Positions 23,111 to 31,501 of a DNA stretch of 52,393 nucleotides are shown in pieces. Below the pieces are notes generated by a model. It was not told the DNA's origin, ran no database searches, and saw only the letters and a program-made list of their open reading frames with translations. Source of the DNA: Candidatus Rokuibacteriota bacterium (GTDB lineage Bacteria; Methylomirabilota; Methylomirabilia; Rokubacteriales; CSP1-6); the NCBI GenBank assembly GCA_030647435.1, contig JAUSJX010000141.1:1-52393 (forward strand), written 5' to 3'. A program made the translations under genes and the position numbers. Numbering within the stretch: the stretch's first letter is position 1; every line of letters starts with the position of its first letter.

Positions 23111-23207
23111 CCGCTGCCGGGCAGCCGGACGATGCGGCTCCGGCGACGACGTACCAACCTAGCCGAGCCACGGTGGAATTTCAAGCGTTTTCCCCGCGCC
23201 CGACCCG

Positions 23208-24278
23208 TCATGCCGGCGCGAAGAACTTCTGGAATTCCGACCAGGGCACGGGCGACACCGCGCACAGGCGCGCGGCCTCGGCGACGTGGGCGAGAGTCTT
23301 CATGCCCACGAGCGCCGTGCCCACGCCTGGCGTGGAGCGCACGAACTGCAGCGCCCGCTGCGCGTCGGTGTCAAGGCCCGGGAGGAACCGGGGGATCACC
23401 GCCGGAAGGTTCTTCGCGAGCTGGCCCTGGTAGATCGACGCGGAGCTCATGACGTAGACGTCGAGCCGGCGCGCCGACTCGAGCAGCGGGACGGGCTCGC
23501 GCCCGGCGCCCTGGTTGGCAAGCGTGAAGGCCTCGGTCATGGCGAGGTTGTACGGCAGCTGGACCACGCGGAACCGGTGCTCCGGCCCTCCGACCTCCTC
23601 GGCCAGCGCGACGAGATCCGGCAGCGAGAGGAAATCGCGTGCCGACTGCGGCTGGCGGTACCCGCTCCAGGTCGCCGTGCCGTAGAGCCCGATCCTCCGG
23701 TCGCGCGCCGCGCCCTCGAGGAACTCGAAGGCCGCGCGGAGCCGGCGCGTCACCTCGCGCCGCGGCAGCTCGCCCAGCTGAGTTTCCGGGTTGTGGAGGT
23801 AGTAGATGTCGATGGTCTCGAGGTCGAGGTTGACCCGGCTGCGCTCGATCTGGTCCTCCAGATAGCGCGGCGTCATGCAGTGGCAGCCGGCGACAAGATC
23901 GCCGGACCTCAGCAGCCCCGGCGGCGCGGGCCCGTCGAAGGGCAGGAAGCCGCCCTTGGTCGCGACCACGACGCCCTCGCGCGCCGCGCTGCCGGCGCGC
24001 ACGAGGCGGCCGAGCGCCCGGCCAACAGCGCGCTCGCTCCGCTGGTGCCGATAGTTGACCGCGGAGTCGACGACATTGATCCCCGACGCGACGGCCTGCT
24101 TGACGGCGGCCTCGTACAGCGCGTCCGTGGCGTCGTCGTCAGGGCCCAGGTAGGTCCCGATACCGACCGAGGAGAGCGACAGCCCGCGCCACTCGCGGAA
24201 GTGGTCGTCCGCCGCCCCGGCGCCCTGGGCCGCGCGATAGGCCGCAGTGCCCTCGGACGTCGCCCTGCCCTTGAGCAT
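23208..24278 (-). CDS. Aldo/keto reductase
   Basis: 356 residues. The TIM-barrel signature GLSLSSVGIGTYLG is followed by the catalytic Asp/Tyr block VVDSAVNYRHQRSERAVGRA, the Lys in VVVATKGGFL and the His in IDIYYLHNPE. Late blocks include VVQLPYNLAMTEAF and GVGTALVGMKTLAHVAEAA, the NADP-binding C-terminal part. The long loop after the Lys (about residues 110-140) is larger than in most members. Substrate unknown. It starts 15 nt after the CopC-like gene, within a same-strand series that also includes a hydroxyacid dehydrogenase and an acetyltransferase. Confidence 0.9.
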   Translation of the reverse strand: MLKGRATSEGTAAYRAAQGAGAADDHFREWRGLSLSSVGIGTYLGPDDDATDALYEAAVKQAVASGINVVDSAVNYRHQRSERAVGRALGRLVRAGSAAREGVVVATKGGFLPFDGPAPPGLLRSGDLVAGCHCMTPRYLEDQIERSRVNLDLETIDIYYLHNPETQLGELPRREVTRRLRAAFEFLEGAARDRRIGLYGTATWSGYRQPQSARDFLSLPDLVALAEEVGGPEHRFRVVQLPYNLAMTEAFTLANQGAGREPVPLLESARRLDVYVMSSASIYQGQLAKNLPAVIPRFLPGLDTDAQRALQFVRSTPGVGTALVGMKTLAHVAEAARLCAVSPVPWSEFQKFFAPA

Positions 24279-24293
24279 CGGAGAAGTCCGTCG

Positions 24294-24689
24294 CTACTTC
24301 GGCTCGAGCACGGTGAAGCGCAGGGCGCCCTCGGTGATGTGACCGTCGGCCGCCAGAACCTTGTAGCGGACCACGTAGGCGCCGGGGCGGAGCGACCCGA
24401 GCGGCAGCACGATCCGGTCCGGCTTCTCGCTGCCGTCGGTCTTGACGACTAAGGGCACCGGCCGGCCGTCTGCGGCGGTGAGCGTAACGTGGCTGAGGCG
24501 CTTCTCGATCTTGCTGTTGAAGCGGAGGTAGATGCGCGCGGGCGGCTCGGCGAGCTTCGTGCCTGCCGCGGGCTCGGACTCGAGGATGATGGCATGCGCC
24601 CCCGCTGCCCCGGGATCCTGCGCGAGCAGCGCGGCGCAGAGCGCCCAGGCGCGCAGGATCGCGCCCCATCCGCGGATCACCCGCCTCAA
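24294..24689 (-). CDS. CopC-domain secreted protein
   Basis: 131 residues with an N-terminal signal peptide ending near AGAHAIILE. The mature protein begins with the His of the CopC motif (HAIILESEPAAGTKL) and ends DGHITEGALRFTVLE, matching the CopC/PcoC beta-sandwich that binds copper in the periplasm. The expected C-terminal YVVRYKVLAADGH is present. No CopD is seen next to it. The start is a TTG, 4 nt after the GNAT gene stop, so the gene is probably coupled. Its neighbours are cytoplasmic enzymes and give no hint of copper handling. Confidence 0.85.
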   Translation of the reverse strand: MRRVIRGWGAILRAWALCAALLAQDPGAAGAHAIILESEPAAGTKLAEPPARIYLRFNSKIEKRLSHVTLTAADGRPVPLVVKTDGSEKPDRIVLPLGSLRPGAYVVRYKVLAADGHITEGALRFTVLEPK

Positions 24690-24693
24690 CGCG

Positions 24694-25722
24694 CTAGCGC
24701 CAGTCGTCGAGCACCAGGTCGTCCGGGTGCTCGTAGTCTTCCTGCTTGCCCCGCTTCATTCGGACCATGGTGAAGTCCGGATGGTAGCCGCGCTCGAGTA
24801 GCGTCTGGTACGCGGTCCAGTAGTACGTATAGACCGGCGCCACCACGCGCTGAAGCTGGGCCGCATGCGCCATCTCCTCGACGGCCGCGAGCAGGGCGTG
24901 CAGGTTCTCGGGCTTGCGCTGCCGGGAGTCGACCGCGAGGAACTTGACGAAGACGCTGCCGTGCGGGGCCTCGCTGACGCCGGGCATGTGGACGATGGCG
25001 AAGCCGATGACGTCGCGCCCCTTCTCCAGCAGCAGGGTGTCGCCGAGCGCCAGGCCGTCGACGATCTCAATCTCTTTGCCCAGGTCCATGCCGCGCCAGA
25101 TGCCGTTGGTGATGCGCCGCACCCGGAGCATGGCGGCTTTCTTCCTGGCCTCCTCGAGCGAGGAATAGCGACGCACGGCGAGGCCCGGCCTGGGGGGCCG
25201 CGTCGCCTGGACGATCTCGCGCCGGTCCATGGGCTTCGCGGCGATCACCACGAGCCCCTTGGGCTTGTATCCGAACTTTTGGTACAGGGTGATGTGCTTC
25301 GGGCTGTACGGGTAGGTCGATACGCCTTCGAGTGTCGCCTTGTTCTCGCTGAAGAAGCCCTGGCAGGCCGTGAGCAGCTGTTGGCCGATGTCCTGGTTCT
25401 GGTAATTCGTCAGCACGGCGACAGGGCCGACCAGCCCGACCGTGCCCCACATCACCGCCAGCGCCGCGCCGACGATCTTGCCGTCACCCTCCTCGGCGAC
25501 GAAGCAGCCCCACGGCTCCATGAGCCAGCGGTGATGGACGTACTGGGCGCCGCCGAAGACCTGGCGCGGCCGCGTACCCATCTGCCGCTCGAAGAAGTCG
25601 CCGAAGGCCTGCTCGATGACGTCGCGGACCTTTGCGAGGTCGCCCTTGCGCACGCGGCGGATCTTGATAAGCGGCGTGCGTCCCTGGTTGTCGAGCCCCG
25701 GCCGATCCACCGTCGCCCTCAT
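24694..25722 (-). CDS. Double-GNAT acetyltransferase-like protein
   Basis: 342 residues. The first GNAT domain spans about residues 18-165 (IKIRRVRKGDLAKVRDVIEQ; then VGPVAVLTNYQNQDIGQQLL, the acetyl-CoA binding region; then TLYQKFGYKPKG). A second region (about residues 185-335) has RDVIGFAIVHMPG and ends YQTLLERGYHPDFTMVRMKR, a degenerate GNAT fold. Tandem GNAT proteins of this kind have unknown acceptors. The ATG overlaps the stop of the hydroxyacid dehydrogenase gene (ATGA), so the two are translated together. Confidence 0.82.
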   Translation of the reverse strand: MRATVDRPGLDNQGRTPLIKIRRVRKGDLAKVRDVIEQAFGDFFERQMGTRPRQVFGGAQYVHHRWLMEPWGCFVAEEGDGKIVGAALAVMWGTVGLVGPVAVLTNYQNQDIGQQLLTACQGFFSENKATLEGVSTYPYSPKHITLYQKFGYKPKGLVVIAAKPMDRREIVQATRPPRPGLAVRRYSSLEEARKKAAMLRVRRITNGIWRGMDLGKEIEIVDGLALGDTLLLEKGRDVIGFAIVHMPGVSEAPHGSVFVKFLAVDSRQRKPENLHALLAAVEEMAHAAQLQRVVAPVYTYYWTAYQTLLERGYHPDFTMVRMKRGKQEDYEHPDDLVLDDWR

Positions 25723-26609
25723 GACTGGGCCGGGAGCCCTGCCAGCTCCTCGAGAAGTGTGATCACGCCCGAGTGATCGAGGCCGCCCTTGCCCTTGACT
25801 CTCATCGCGTTGAACAGCTCCTGGACGACGGCCGTGCACGGCAGCGGGACGCCGAGCGCCCGCGACGATTCCATGATGAGGCCCAGGTCCTTGAAGTGCA
25901 GGTCGATCTTGAAGCCGGGGTTGTAGTTGCCCGAAACGTAGTTCGGACTCTTCTGGTCGAGGCACTTGGAGCCCGCGAGCCCGCCGCCGAGCGCCTTGAG
26001 CGTGAGCGCGCGATCGAGGCCGGCCTTCTTTGCCAGCGTGAGCGCCTCGCCGAGCGCCGTCAGGTTGACCGCGACGATGATCTGGTTGGCAAGCTTGGTG
26101 AAGCCGCCCGCGCCCAGCGGGCCCAGGAGCGTGATCGTCTTGCCGAGCGCCTGGAAGACGGGCAGCGCCGCGTCGAAGTCGTCCTTCTCGCCGCCCACCA
26201 TGATGCTGAGCGCGGCGTCGATGGCGCCCTTCTCGCCGCCCGACACCGGCGCGTCGAGCATCCTCACCCCCTTGGCGCCGAGGGCTTTCCCGACCTTCTG
26301 CGACACGAGGGGGGAGATCGTGGACATGTCGAGGTAGAGCAGGCCCTTCCTGGCGCCCTCGACTATTCCGTCCCGGCCCAGCGCCACCAACTCCACCTCG
26401 GGAGAGTTGGGCAGCATGGTGATCAGCACATCCACCTGCACCGCTACGTCCTTGGGAGAGGCGGCCGCCGTGGCCCCGGCGCCAACCAGCTCCTGCACTG
26501 GCCCCTGGCTGCGGCTGTGGACAACCAGTGGGTAGCCAGCCTTGAGGAGGTTCTTGGCCATGGGGCGGCCCATGATTCCAAGCCCAATCATTCCAACGAT
26601 TTGCGCCAT
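25719..26609 (-). CDS. 3-Hydroxyisobutyrate dehydrogenase-family enzyme (first copy)
   Basis: 296 residues. NAD(P)-binding start MAQIVGMIGLGIMGRPMAKN; substrate-binding motif MLDAPVSGGEKGAIDAALSI; catalytic Lys region GAGGFTKLANQIIVAVN. The beta-hydroxyacid dehydrogenase family includes 3-hydroxyisobutyrate, tartronate-semialdehyde and succinic-semialdehyde-type reductases; sequence alone does not choose. The ATG at 26609 is preferred because the Rossmann motif starts at once and AGGG is upstream. A second family member is at 34451-35356. The upstream 131 bp (26610-26740) holds no gene. Confidence 0.9.
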   Translation of the reverse strand: MAQIVGMIGLGIMGRPMAKNLLKAGYPLVVHSRSQGPVQELVGAGATAAASPKDVAVQVDVLITMLPNSPEVELVALGRDGIVEGARKGLLYLDMSTISPLVSQKVGKALGAKGVRMLDAPVSGGEKGAIDAALSIMVGGEKDDFDAALPVFQALGKTITLLGPLGAGGFTKLANQIIVAVNLTALGEALTLAKKAGLDRALTLKALGGGLAGSKCLDQKSPNYVSGNYNPGFKIDLHFKDLGLIMESSRALGVPLPCTAVVQELFNAMRVKGKGGLDHSGVITLLEELAGLPAQS

Positions 26610-26740
26610 GGTCACCCTCACGGGGGGAAGAGAATGGGGAACAGCGTCGAACCCGCAACGCGTCAAATAACACGGGCCGTCGCGGTGAGTCAAGCCAGAA
26701 CTGCCAAAAACGCCCGAAAACGCGGGTTTGAGCGCGGGGA

Positions 26741-27310
26741 CTACCCCGCTGAACCGTCCTTCAGGTGGCGCCGGACCCAGTCAGGGTCGAACTCCGTGAT
26801 CCTCCACGAGCGGTCCGGCTGCTGGCTCATCCTGAACCTGGTCTGTCCGCGGCGCGGGTCCGTGTAGGTCACCCAGGCATCCGCGGCGTTCCGCTCGACG
26901 GCGAGCTCGCGGAAAGCCACAACCATGCCGGCAGGCAGCACCAGAACTCCGGGTCCCTGTCCGCCGGTCTCGGCCATCTTCCAGATCTCGCTGCGCACGC
27001 GGGCAGCCACCAGGGGCTTCATCGCCTGCCCCGCCACGGAGCGCGCCGCACCCTGCCCAAGGGCCTCGAGGGCGTGCGCCGCCGTGGCATTCGACCGGAG
27101 GTACTCCGCGACGATCATGTCGCTGGCGGCAAGGGCGACGCGGTCGACGTCGACGAAACGCTCCGCCGCCGCCGCGTCGTGACCCTGGATCGCGAGTGCG
27201 AAGCGGTAGAGCGAGTACTGCGGGGCGCCCATCAGGTAGTACCAGACGAGGAGCGCGGCGAGAACGAGCGTGGCCGCGGCCAGCAGGCCGCGCAGGGCTC
27301 TGCTCGACAC
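26741..27310 (-). CDS. Membrane-anchored DUF2939-like protein
   Basis: 189 residues. One N-terminal membrane helix (about residues 7-27, ALRGLLAAATLVLAALLVWY) is followed by a periplasmic domain. SLYRFALAIQGHDAAAAERF resembles the opening of DUF2939 proteins. The C-terminus RSWRITEFDPDWVRRHL is typical of the same type. Function unknown. The GTG start overlaps the stop of the MoaD-like gene by 1 nt, so it is part of the aldehyde oxidoreductase operon by position, although a membrane-anchored protein is not an obvious partner of that enzyme. Confidence 0.75.
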   Translation of the reverse strand: MSSRALRGLLAAATLVLAALLVWYYLMGAPQYSLYRFALAIQGHDAAAAERFVDVDRVALAASDMIVAEYLRSNATAAHALEALGQGAARSVAGQAMKPLVAARVRSEIWKMAETGGQGPGVLVLPAGMVVAFRELAVERNAADAWVTYTDPRRGQTRFRMSQQPDRSWRITEFDPDWVRRHLKDGSAG

Positions 27311-27597
27311 TAACCGCCCATGAACTGGCCGAGCAGCGTGATGCGGTCGCCGTTCTTCAGCGGGGAGTCGAGCCCGTGCGTGACGCCCAGCACGGCCTCG
27401 TTGACCACGACCTCGATATGCTCGCCCAACTCGGTGCGGTCCGGGCTCCAGAGCGCCGCGTCGAGCTCGGGGAAGCGCGCGGAGCAGCGCCGCAGGACAT
27501 CCCGCACCGTCTCCCCCGGCGCGAAGGCCTCGGTGAAGACCGTGCTGCCGGAGCCGTCACCGCCCACGTGCTTCGTCACCCACGTGGTGACTTCCAC
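27310..27597 (-). CDS. MoaD/ThiS-like sulfur carrier for the pterin cofactor
   Basis: 95 residues, ubiquitin-like, ending in the essential Gly-Gly (ITLLGQFMGG). The core TVRDVLRRCSARFPELDAAL and EHIEVVVNEAVLG fits MoaD-type proteins, which donate sulfur in molybdopterin (here perhaps tungstopterin) synthesis. The GTG start is 26 nt after the oxidoreductase stop. Such dedicated MoaD genes are usual in tungsten aldehyde oxidoreductase operons (compare aorD of Aromatoleum aromaticum). Confidence 0.85.
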   Translation of the reverse strand: MEVTTWVTKHVGGDGSGSTVFTEAFAPGETVRDVLRRCSARFPELDAALWSPDRTELGEHIEVVVNEAVLGVTHGLDSPLKNGDRITLLGQFMGG

Positions 27598-27623
27598 GGT
27601 GGCGCTGAGCGCGGGCGTCGAGC

Positions 27624-29534
27624 CTACTTGCGCCACAGATCCTTCGCGATCGAGTCGAGGCCGAGCGACTTGAGCGTCTCGCGCGTGGGCTTGCCGGTCT
27701 TGATGTCGTAGCCGACCGTCTCGTACCAGACCTCGCGCATGCGCTCCCACTGGTCCATCACGTTGTGGTCCTTCGCCGGCCCGTCCACGGGCTTGGAGCC
27801 GTAGCGCGCCGAGGGGTACTCGACATCCGTGCCGATGCCGCAGCGCAGGTTGAAGGCCCGCAGGATCGCGGCCGTCCGCCGGCCCATCCGCATCGCGTCG
27901 GCCAGCGTGTAGGTCCAACCCGTCGCGGCCGAGAGCGCGCGCGCCAGGTTCTCGATCCGCGTGCGGAAGGTGAAGATGCAGCCGCCGAGGGAGTCCTCGA
28001 AGTGCTTCCGCCCGAGGATGCCACCGACCATCCGCGCCACTTCCTCGCCGTTGAAGGGGTTGATGCGCCCGGGCAGGCCGATCTCGGTCTGGTGGGTCGC
28101 GTTCGCGCTCTCCATGGTGCCGTTGGAGGAGGTACAGGTGTCCAGCATCTCCTCCCAGCGGCCCCGGTGGTCGTGACCCCTCGGAGATGCGCCCTTCTTG
28201 GTGTAGACGGCGCACTTTGCGGCCTCGCCGCCGATCTTCTCGGACGCGCGCTTGACGCCCTCCGCCAGCAGGTCGCCGAACCCCTCGCGGTGGCTGATCA
28301 TCTGGACCAGGCGGTACGCGCCGTCCACGTCGCCCCACGCGAGCCTAAAGCCGACCTGCTTCTCGGTGAGATAACCCTTCTCCATGCACTCCATCACCCA
28401 GCCGCAGACCCAGCCGAACTCGTTGACGTCGAGACAGGCCCGGTCGAGGCGCGTGTTGAGCCACGTGATGGCTTCCTTGTCCGTCAGGCCGATCTGCCAG
28501 CCGGCGCCGGACCATCCTTCGTATTCCGGCTCATCGACCAACTCGCCGGCCTTCGGCCCCTTGCCGATGACTTGGATGTGGCAGTGGTGCATGCCGCAGG
28601 CGTTGCACTGGTGTCCCCGGTGGTCGAAGCCCGCGCGGAGCTTGGCGGGCTCCCACGTCGTCATATCCACCGTCGTCAGGTTCGTCGTGTAGTTCTTGAT
28701 CGGCAGGATGCCCAGCTTGTACAGGTTGGAGACGCCGGGAAGCGTTCCCCAGCGGTAGAGCGTCGAGGTCGCCGGATCCGTCTTGAGGTCGTGCGCGATA
28801 TCGTCCGCCGCCTGGACGAGCCCGCGCGGGTCATGGGGCCTGAGCGCCTTGGTACCGCGCACGATGCACACGGCCTTGAGCTTCTTCTTGCCCATGACGG
28901 CGCCGCAGCCGTTCTTGGAGGCGACGTGACCGTAGTCGCCCTGGATCGCCGCGAAGCGGACGAGGTTCTCGCCGGCGGGGCCGATCGAGTAGACGGAGAG
29001 CCGGTGCCCCGAGAGCGCGTGCTCGGCCTCGAGCGCTTCCTGCGTCTCCCAGGTGTCCTTGCCCTTGAGGTGCGCGGCGTCGCGGATCTCCACGACGTCG
29101 TCGTTGATATAGAGGTAGGAGAGCTTCTTGGCCTGACCCTGGACCACGATCGCGTCATAGCCCGAGTACTTGAGCGCGGCGCCGAAGAAGCCGTTGGCCT
29201 GGGTCGAGGTCGCGCCGTCGGTCTGCGCGCCTCGCGTGACCACGGTCAGCCCGCCCGTGCCCCAGACCGGCAGCCCCGCCAGCGGGCCCGTGGCCAGGAC
29301 GAGCCGGTTGTCCGGATGGTCCCAGTGGACCTTGGGGCCGACTTCTTCGTAGAGGATCTTGGCGCCGAGACCGACGCCGCCGAGATACTCGCGCATAGCC
29401 GAAGCCCAGGGCTGCGTCCAGATCTTCCCGGTCGAGAGGTTGACCCGCAGCAGCTTGCCCGCATATCCGGGCACCGAGGCGGAAGCGGGCGCGGCCTTCT
29501 TGGCGGGACGGGTTGCCGTCGCTGTCGGGCTCAT
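27624..29534 (-). CDS. aorB: Aldehyde:ferredoxin oxidoreductase family, tungsten/molybdenum subunit
   Basis: 636 residues. The N-terminal domain starts KLLRVNLSTGKIWTQPWASA after a Pro/Ala-rich lead of about 20 residues, then YLGGVGLGAKILYEEVG, the AOR family start. The [4Fe-4S] ligands are CxxCxxxC at about residues 310-318 (CNACGMHHC), with a later Cys near DVNEFGWVCGW. Cofactor-contact blocks such as TGPLAGLPVWGTGGL and KNGCGAVMGKKKLKAV are present. The enzyme oxidises aldehydes to acids, or acts in reverse, with two pterin ligands. Sequence does not settle W versus Mo or the substrate. The ATG overlaps the stop of the FAD protein gene (ATGA). Confidence 0.92.
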   Translation of the reverse strand: MSPTATATRPAKKAAPASASVPGYAGKLLRVNLSTGKIWTQPWASAMREYLGGVGLGAKILYEEVGPKVHWDHPDNRLVLATGPLAGLPVWGTGGLTVVTRGAQTDGATSTQANGFFGAALKYSGYDAIVVQGQAKKLSYLYINDDVVEIRDAAHLKGKDTWETQEALEAEHALSGHRLSVYSIGPAGENLVRFAAIQGDYGHVASKNGCGAVMGKKKLKAVCIVRGTKALRPHDPRGLVQAADDIAHDLKTDPATSTLYRWGTLPGVSNLYKLGILPIKNYTTNLTTVDMTTWEPAKLRAGFDHRGHQCNACGMHHCHIQVIGKGPKAGELVDEPEYEGWSGAGWQIGLTDKEAITWLNTRLDRACLDVNEFGWVCGWVMECMEKGYLTEKQVGFRLAWGDVDGAYRLVQMISHREGFGDLLAEGVKRASEKIGGEAAKCAVYTKKGASPRGHDHRGRWEEMLDTCTSSNGTMESANATHQTEIGLPGRINPFNGEEVARMVGGILGRKHFEDSLGGCIFTFRTRIENLARALSAATGWTYTLADAMRMGRRTAAILRAFNLRCGIGTDVEYPSARYGSKPVDGPAKDHNVMDQWERMREVWYETVGYDIKTGKPTRETLKSLGLDSIAKDLWRK

Positions 29535-30877
29535 TGGACCATCACCGAGTGGGGAAGCTGGGGTGATTGGGAGGCCCGCCCGAGGACCGTCTGCGGCAGA
29601 AGCTTCCCGGCCGTGTGGGTCGCGAGGTAGGCGGGCTTGACGTCGAAGGGGTTTTTCTTCAGGTGCGCCTTCCAGCGGGAGAGGTCCGCGCCCGAGTAGA
29701 CGAGGCCCTTGAGCATCCCGACGTCGTTCGTGCCCCAGATCTCCTCCGCAGGGCCGCAGATCATGGCGCCGTTGAGCTTGCCGCCGCGGAAGAGGAGCTT
29801 GCGGTACTGCGAGCGGTCGGCGTGCGTCACCGTGAAGACGTCGGCCTTCGGATCGTCCCACTGGCCGAAGGAGGCGACGTCGAGATGGCACACCTCGACG
29901 ATGTTCATGATGAGGCTGCCGCGGTACGCGAGATCGCGGCCGGCCATGTTGGCGCCGACCACTCGTCCATGCTCCTGGGCGGTCGGCTCGATCGCGTGGA
30001 CCTCGAGGGTGCCCGTGAGCAGGTTCGGTCCGCGCGCGACGTCCCCAGCCGCGTAGACGCTCTTGACGCTCGAGCGCAGATGGTCGTCCACGAGGATGCC
30101 GCCGCCGGGCTCGGCCGAGACCTCGATGCCGGAGCCCTCGAGCCACTCGAGGTTGGTCCTGATGCCGGTCGCCATGATGACGACGTCGGCGAAGACCGGC
30201 TCGCCCTTCTTGAAGGAGAGCTTCCGCTTGCCCTTCCATTCCTCGATCTTCGTCATCGTGGCGCCGACTCGCAGCGTCACGCCGTGGCGCTCGAGCCAGC
30301 CGGCGACGATCCGGGCACAGGCCGGGTCCACCATGCGCGGCAGGATCCGCGGCGCGACCTCGACGATGGTGAGCGAGGCGCCGCGCGCCAGGATGGCGTT
30401 CAGGATCGTGAACGAGATGAAGCCTGCGCCGACCATGACGACCTTCGTGCCGGGCTGGACGCCGGCGATGACGGCCCGCGCCTCTTCGAGCGTCCAGAAG
30501 GAGTGGACACCGGGCCCCTCGGCGCCCGGGATGGGCGGCCGCACCGCGCGCGAGCCGGTCGCGATCAGGCAGTCGTCGTACTCGACCGCCGACCCGTCGT
30601 CGAGCGTCAGCTTCCGGGCCGCGGTATCCAGCGCCTTGGCGCGGCGGCCGAGCGTGGCCTTGACCTTCCACGCGGCGAGCGAGGCGGGCGTGGCGGTGTA
30701 GACATGGGACTCGGCGATGGTGGCGCCGAGGTAGTACGGCAGGACCATGCGGGAATAGGGGCGTTCGGCGGACACGAGGGTGATCTCGGAAGCGCCGCCG
30801 TCCTCTTCCCGGATGGTCCGGATCGCGTTGAGGCCCGCTGTGCCGCCGCCGATGATCAGATGGCGGGCGGCCATCAC
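29531..30877 (-). CDS. aorC: FAD/NAD(P)-dependent electron-transfer subunit for the aldehyde oxidoreductase
   Basis: 448 residues. The FAD-binding start is MMAARHLIIGGGTAGLNAIR, the NAD(P) motif is KVVMVGAGFISFTILNAILA and the second FAD motif is SSVKSVYAAGDVARGPN. This is the class of rubredoxin/nitrite-reductase-type NAD(P)H oxidoreductases. Together with the ferredoxin subunit it would pass electrons between NAD and the AOR subunit, as AorC does in the AorABC complex. The ATG overlaps the ferredoxin gene's TGA, and its own stop overlaps the AOR start. An adjacent ATG at 30874 is an equally good start. Confidence 0.9.
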   Translation of the reverse strand: MMAARHLIIGGGTAGLNAIRTIREEDGGASEITLVSAERPYSRMVLPYYLGATIAESHVYTATPASLAAWKVKATLGRRAKALDTAARKLTLDDGSAVEYDDCLIATGSRAVRPPIPGAEGPGVHSFWTLEEARAVIAGVQPGTKVVMVGAGFISFTILNAILARGASLTIVEVAPRILPRMVDPACARIVAGWLERHGVTLRVGATMTKIEEWKGKRKLSFKKGEPVFADVVIMATGIRTNLEWLEGSGIEVSAEPGGGILVDDHLRSSVKSVYAAGDVARGPNLLTGTLEVHAIEPTAQEHGRVVGANMAGRDLAYRGSLIMNIVEVCHLDVASFGQWDDPKADVFTVTHADRSQYRKLLFRGGKLNGAMICGPAEEIWGTNDVGMLKGLVYSGADLSRWKAHLKKNPFDVKPAYLATHTAGKLLPQTVLGRASQSPQLPHSVMVQ

Positions 30878-31347
30878 ACGGCCTCGCGGGCCAGGACGCG
30901 CGTGGTCCGCTCGGCGGCGAAGTCGCCGATCCAGTCCGCCGTCTCACCCTCGACAAAGGTGATCGCCTCCGTCGGGCACGCCTCGGCGCAGGCCGGGTGC
31001 CCATCGCAGAGGTTGCACTTGTAGGCCTTGGTGGTGTCCGGGTCGTAGAACATCGTCCCGTAGGGACACGCGATCGTGCACAGCTTGCAGCCGACACACT
31101 TGTCGTCCACGACGTCCTTGGCGCCCGCGGCGTTGATCCGGATCGCCCCCACCGGGCAGGCCGTCATGCACCAGCCCTCCGCGCACTGCGTGCACGTGTA
31201 GGGGGCGTAGGACGTGTAGCCCTCGAAGGGCGAGACGCGGATCACGGACTTGGACGGCTGATAGGTGCCCGTCTGCATGTAGGAGCAGGCCAACTCGCAC
31301 CGGAGGCAGCCGGTGCACCTGTCGGGGTGAAGCGCGAGGACTCTCAT
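30874..31347 (-). CDS. aorA: Polyferredoxin subunit of the aldehyde oxidoreductase complex
   Basis: 157 residues with sixteen or so Cys arranged as four [4Fe-4S] sites: DRCTGCLRCELAC near residue 11, CTQCAEGWCMTACPVGAI, DKCVGCKLCTIACPYG, and CNLCDGHPACAEACPTEA. This is the HycB/AorA-type electron-transfer protein. It is the first gene of the five-gene operon, starting at an ATG before a 150-bp intergenic repeat region. Soluble; no signal peptide. Confidence 0.92.
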   Translation of the reverse strand: MRVLALHPDRCTGCLRCELACSYMQTGTYQPSKSVIRVSPFEGYTSYAPYTCTQCAEGWCMTACPVGAIRINAAGAKDVVDDKCVGCKLCTIACPYGTMFYDPDTTKAYKCNLCDGHPACAEACPTEAITFVEGETADWIGDFAAERTTRVLAREAV

Positions 31348-31369
31348 GGTGCGGGATTATAGCAGAAGC

Positions 31370-31461
31370 AGGGGGAGCCGCAGCCCGCAGGGGGAGCCGC
31401 AGCCGGAGGCGAGGCGACCACGCGAACGGCGAGGCGACCACGCGAACGGCGAGACGACCAC
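31370..31461. repeat. Two adjoining tandem repeats upstream of the aor operon
   Basis: A 19-bp unit (AGGGGGAGCCGCAGCC plus 3 bases) occurs at 31370-31388 and 31389-31407. Then the 20-bp unit GAGGCGACCACGCGAACGGC occurs exactly twice at 31411-31430 and 31431-31450, with a partial third copy. GAGCCGCAG and GAGGCGACCA also occur in the dispersed repeat near 48051-48084. Confidence 0.8.
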
Positions 31462-31501
31462 AATATGAGAGAGGCGAGGGAATTTTGTTGCCTACGCTCG
31501 T

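Noticed and set aside
25723-26673. Fusion of the double-GNAT protein with upstream sequence
   Set aside because: The upstream part is an out-of-frame shadow of the hydroxyacid dehydrogenase gene; a normal ATGA overlap separates the two genes.
29535-31097. Upstream continuation of the aldehyde oxidoreductase frame, making an 1157-residue protein
   Set aside because: That part is a shadow of the FAD and ferredoxin genes; the AOR begins at the ATG at 29534.
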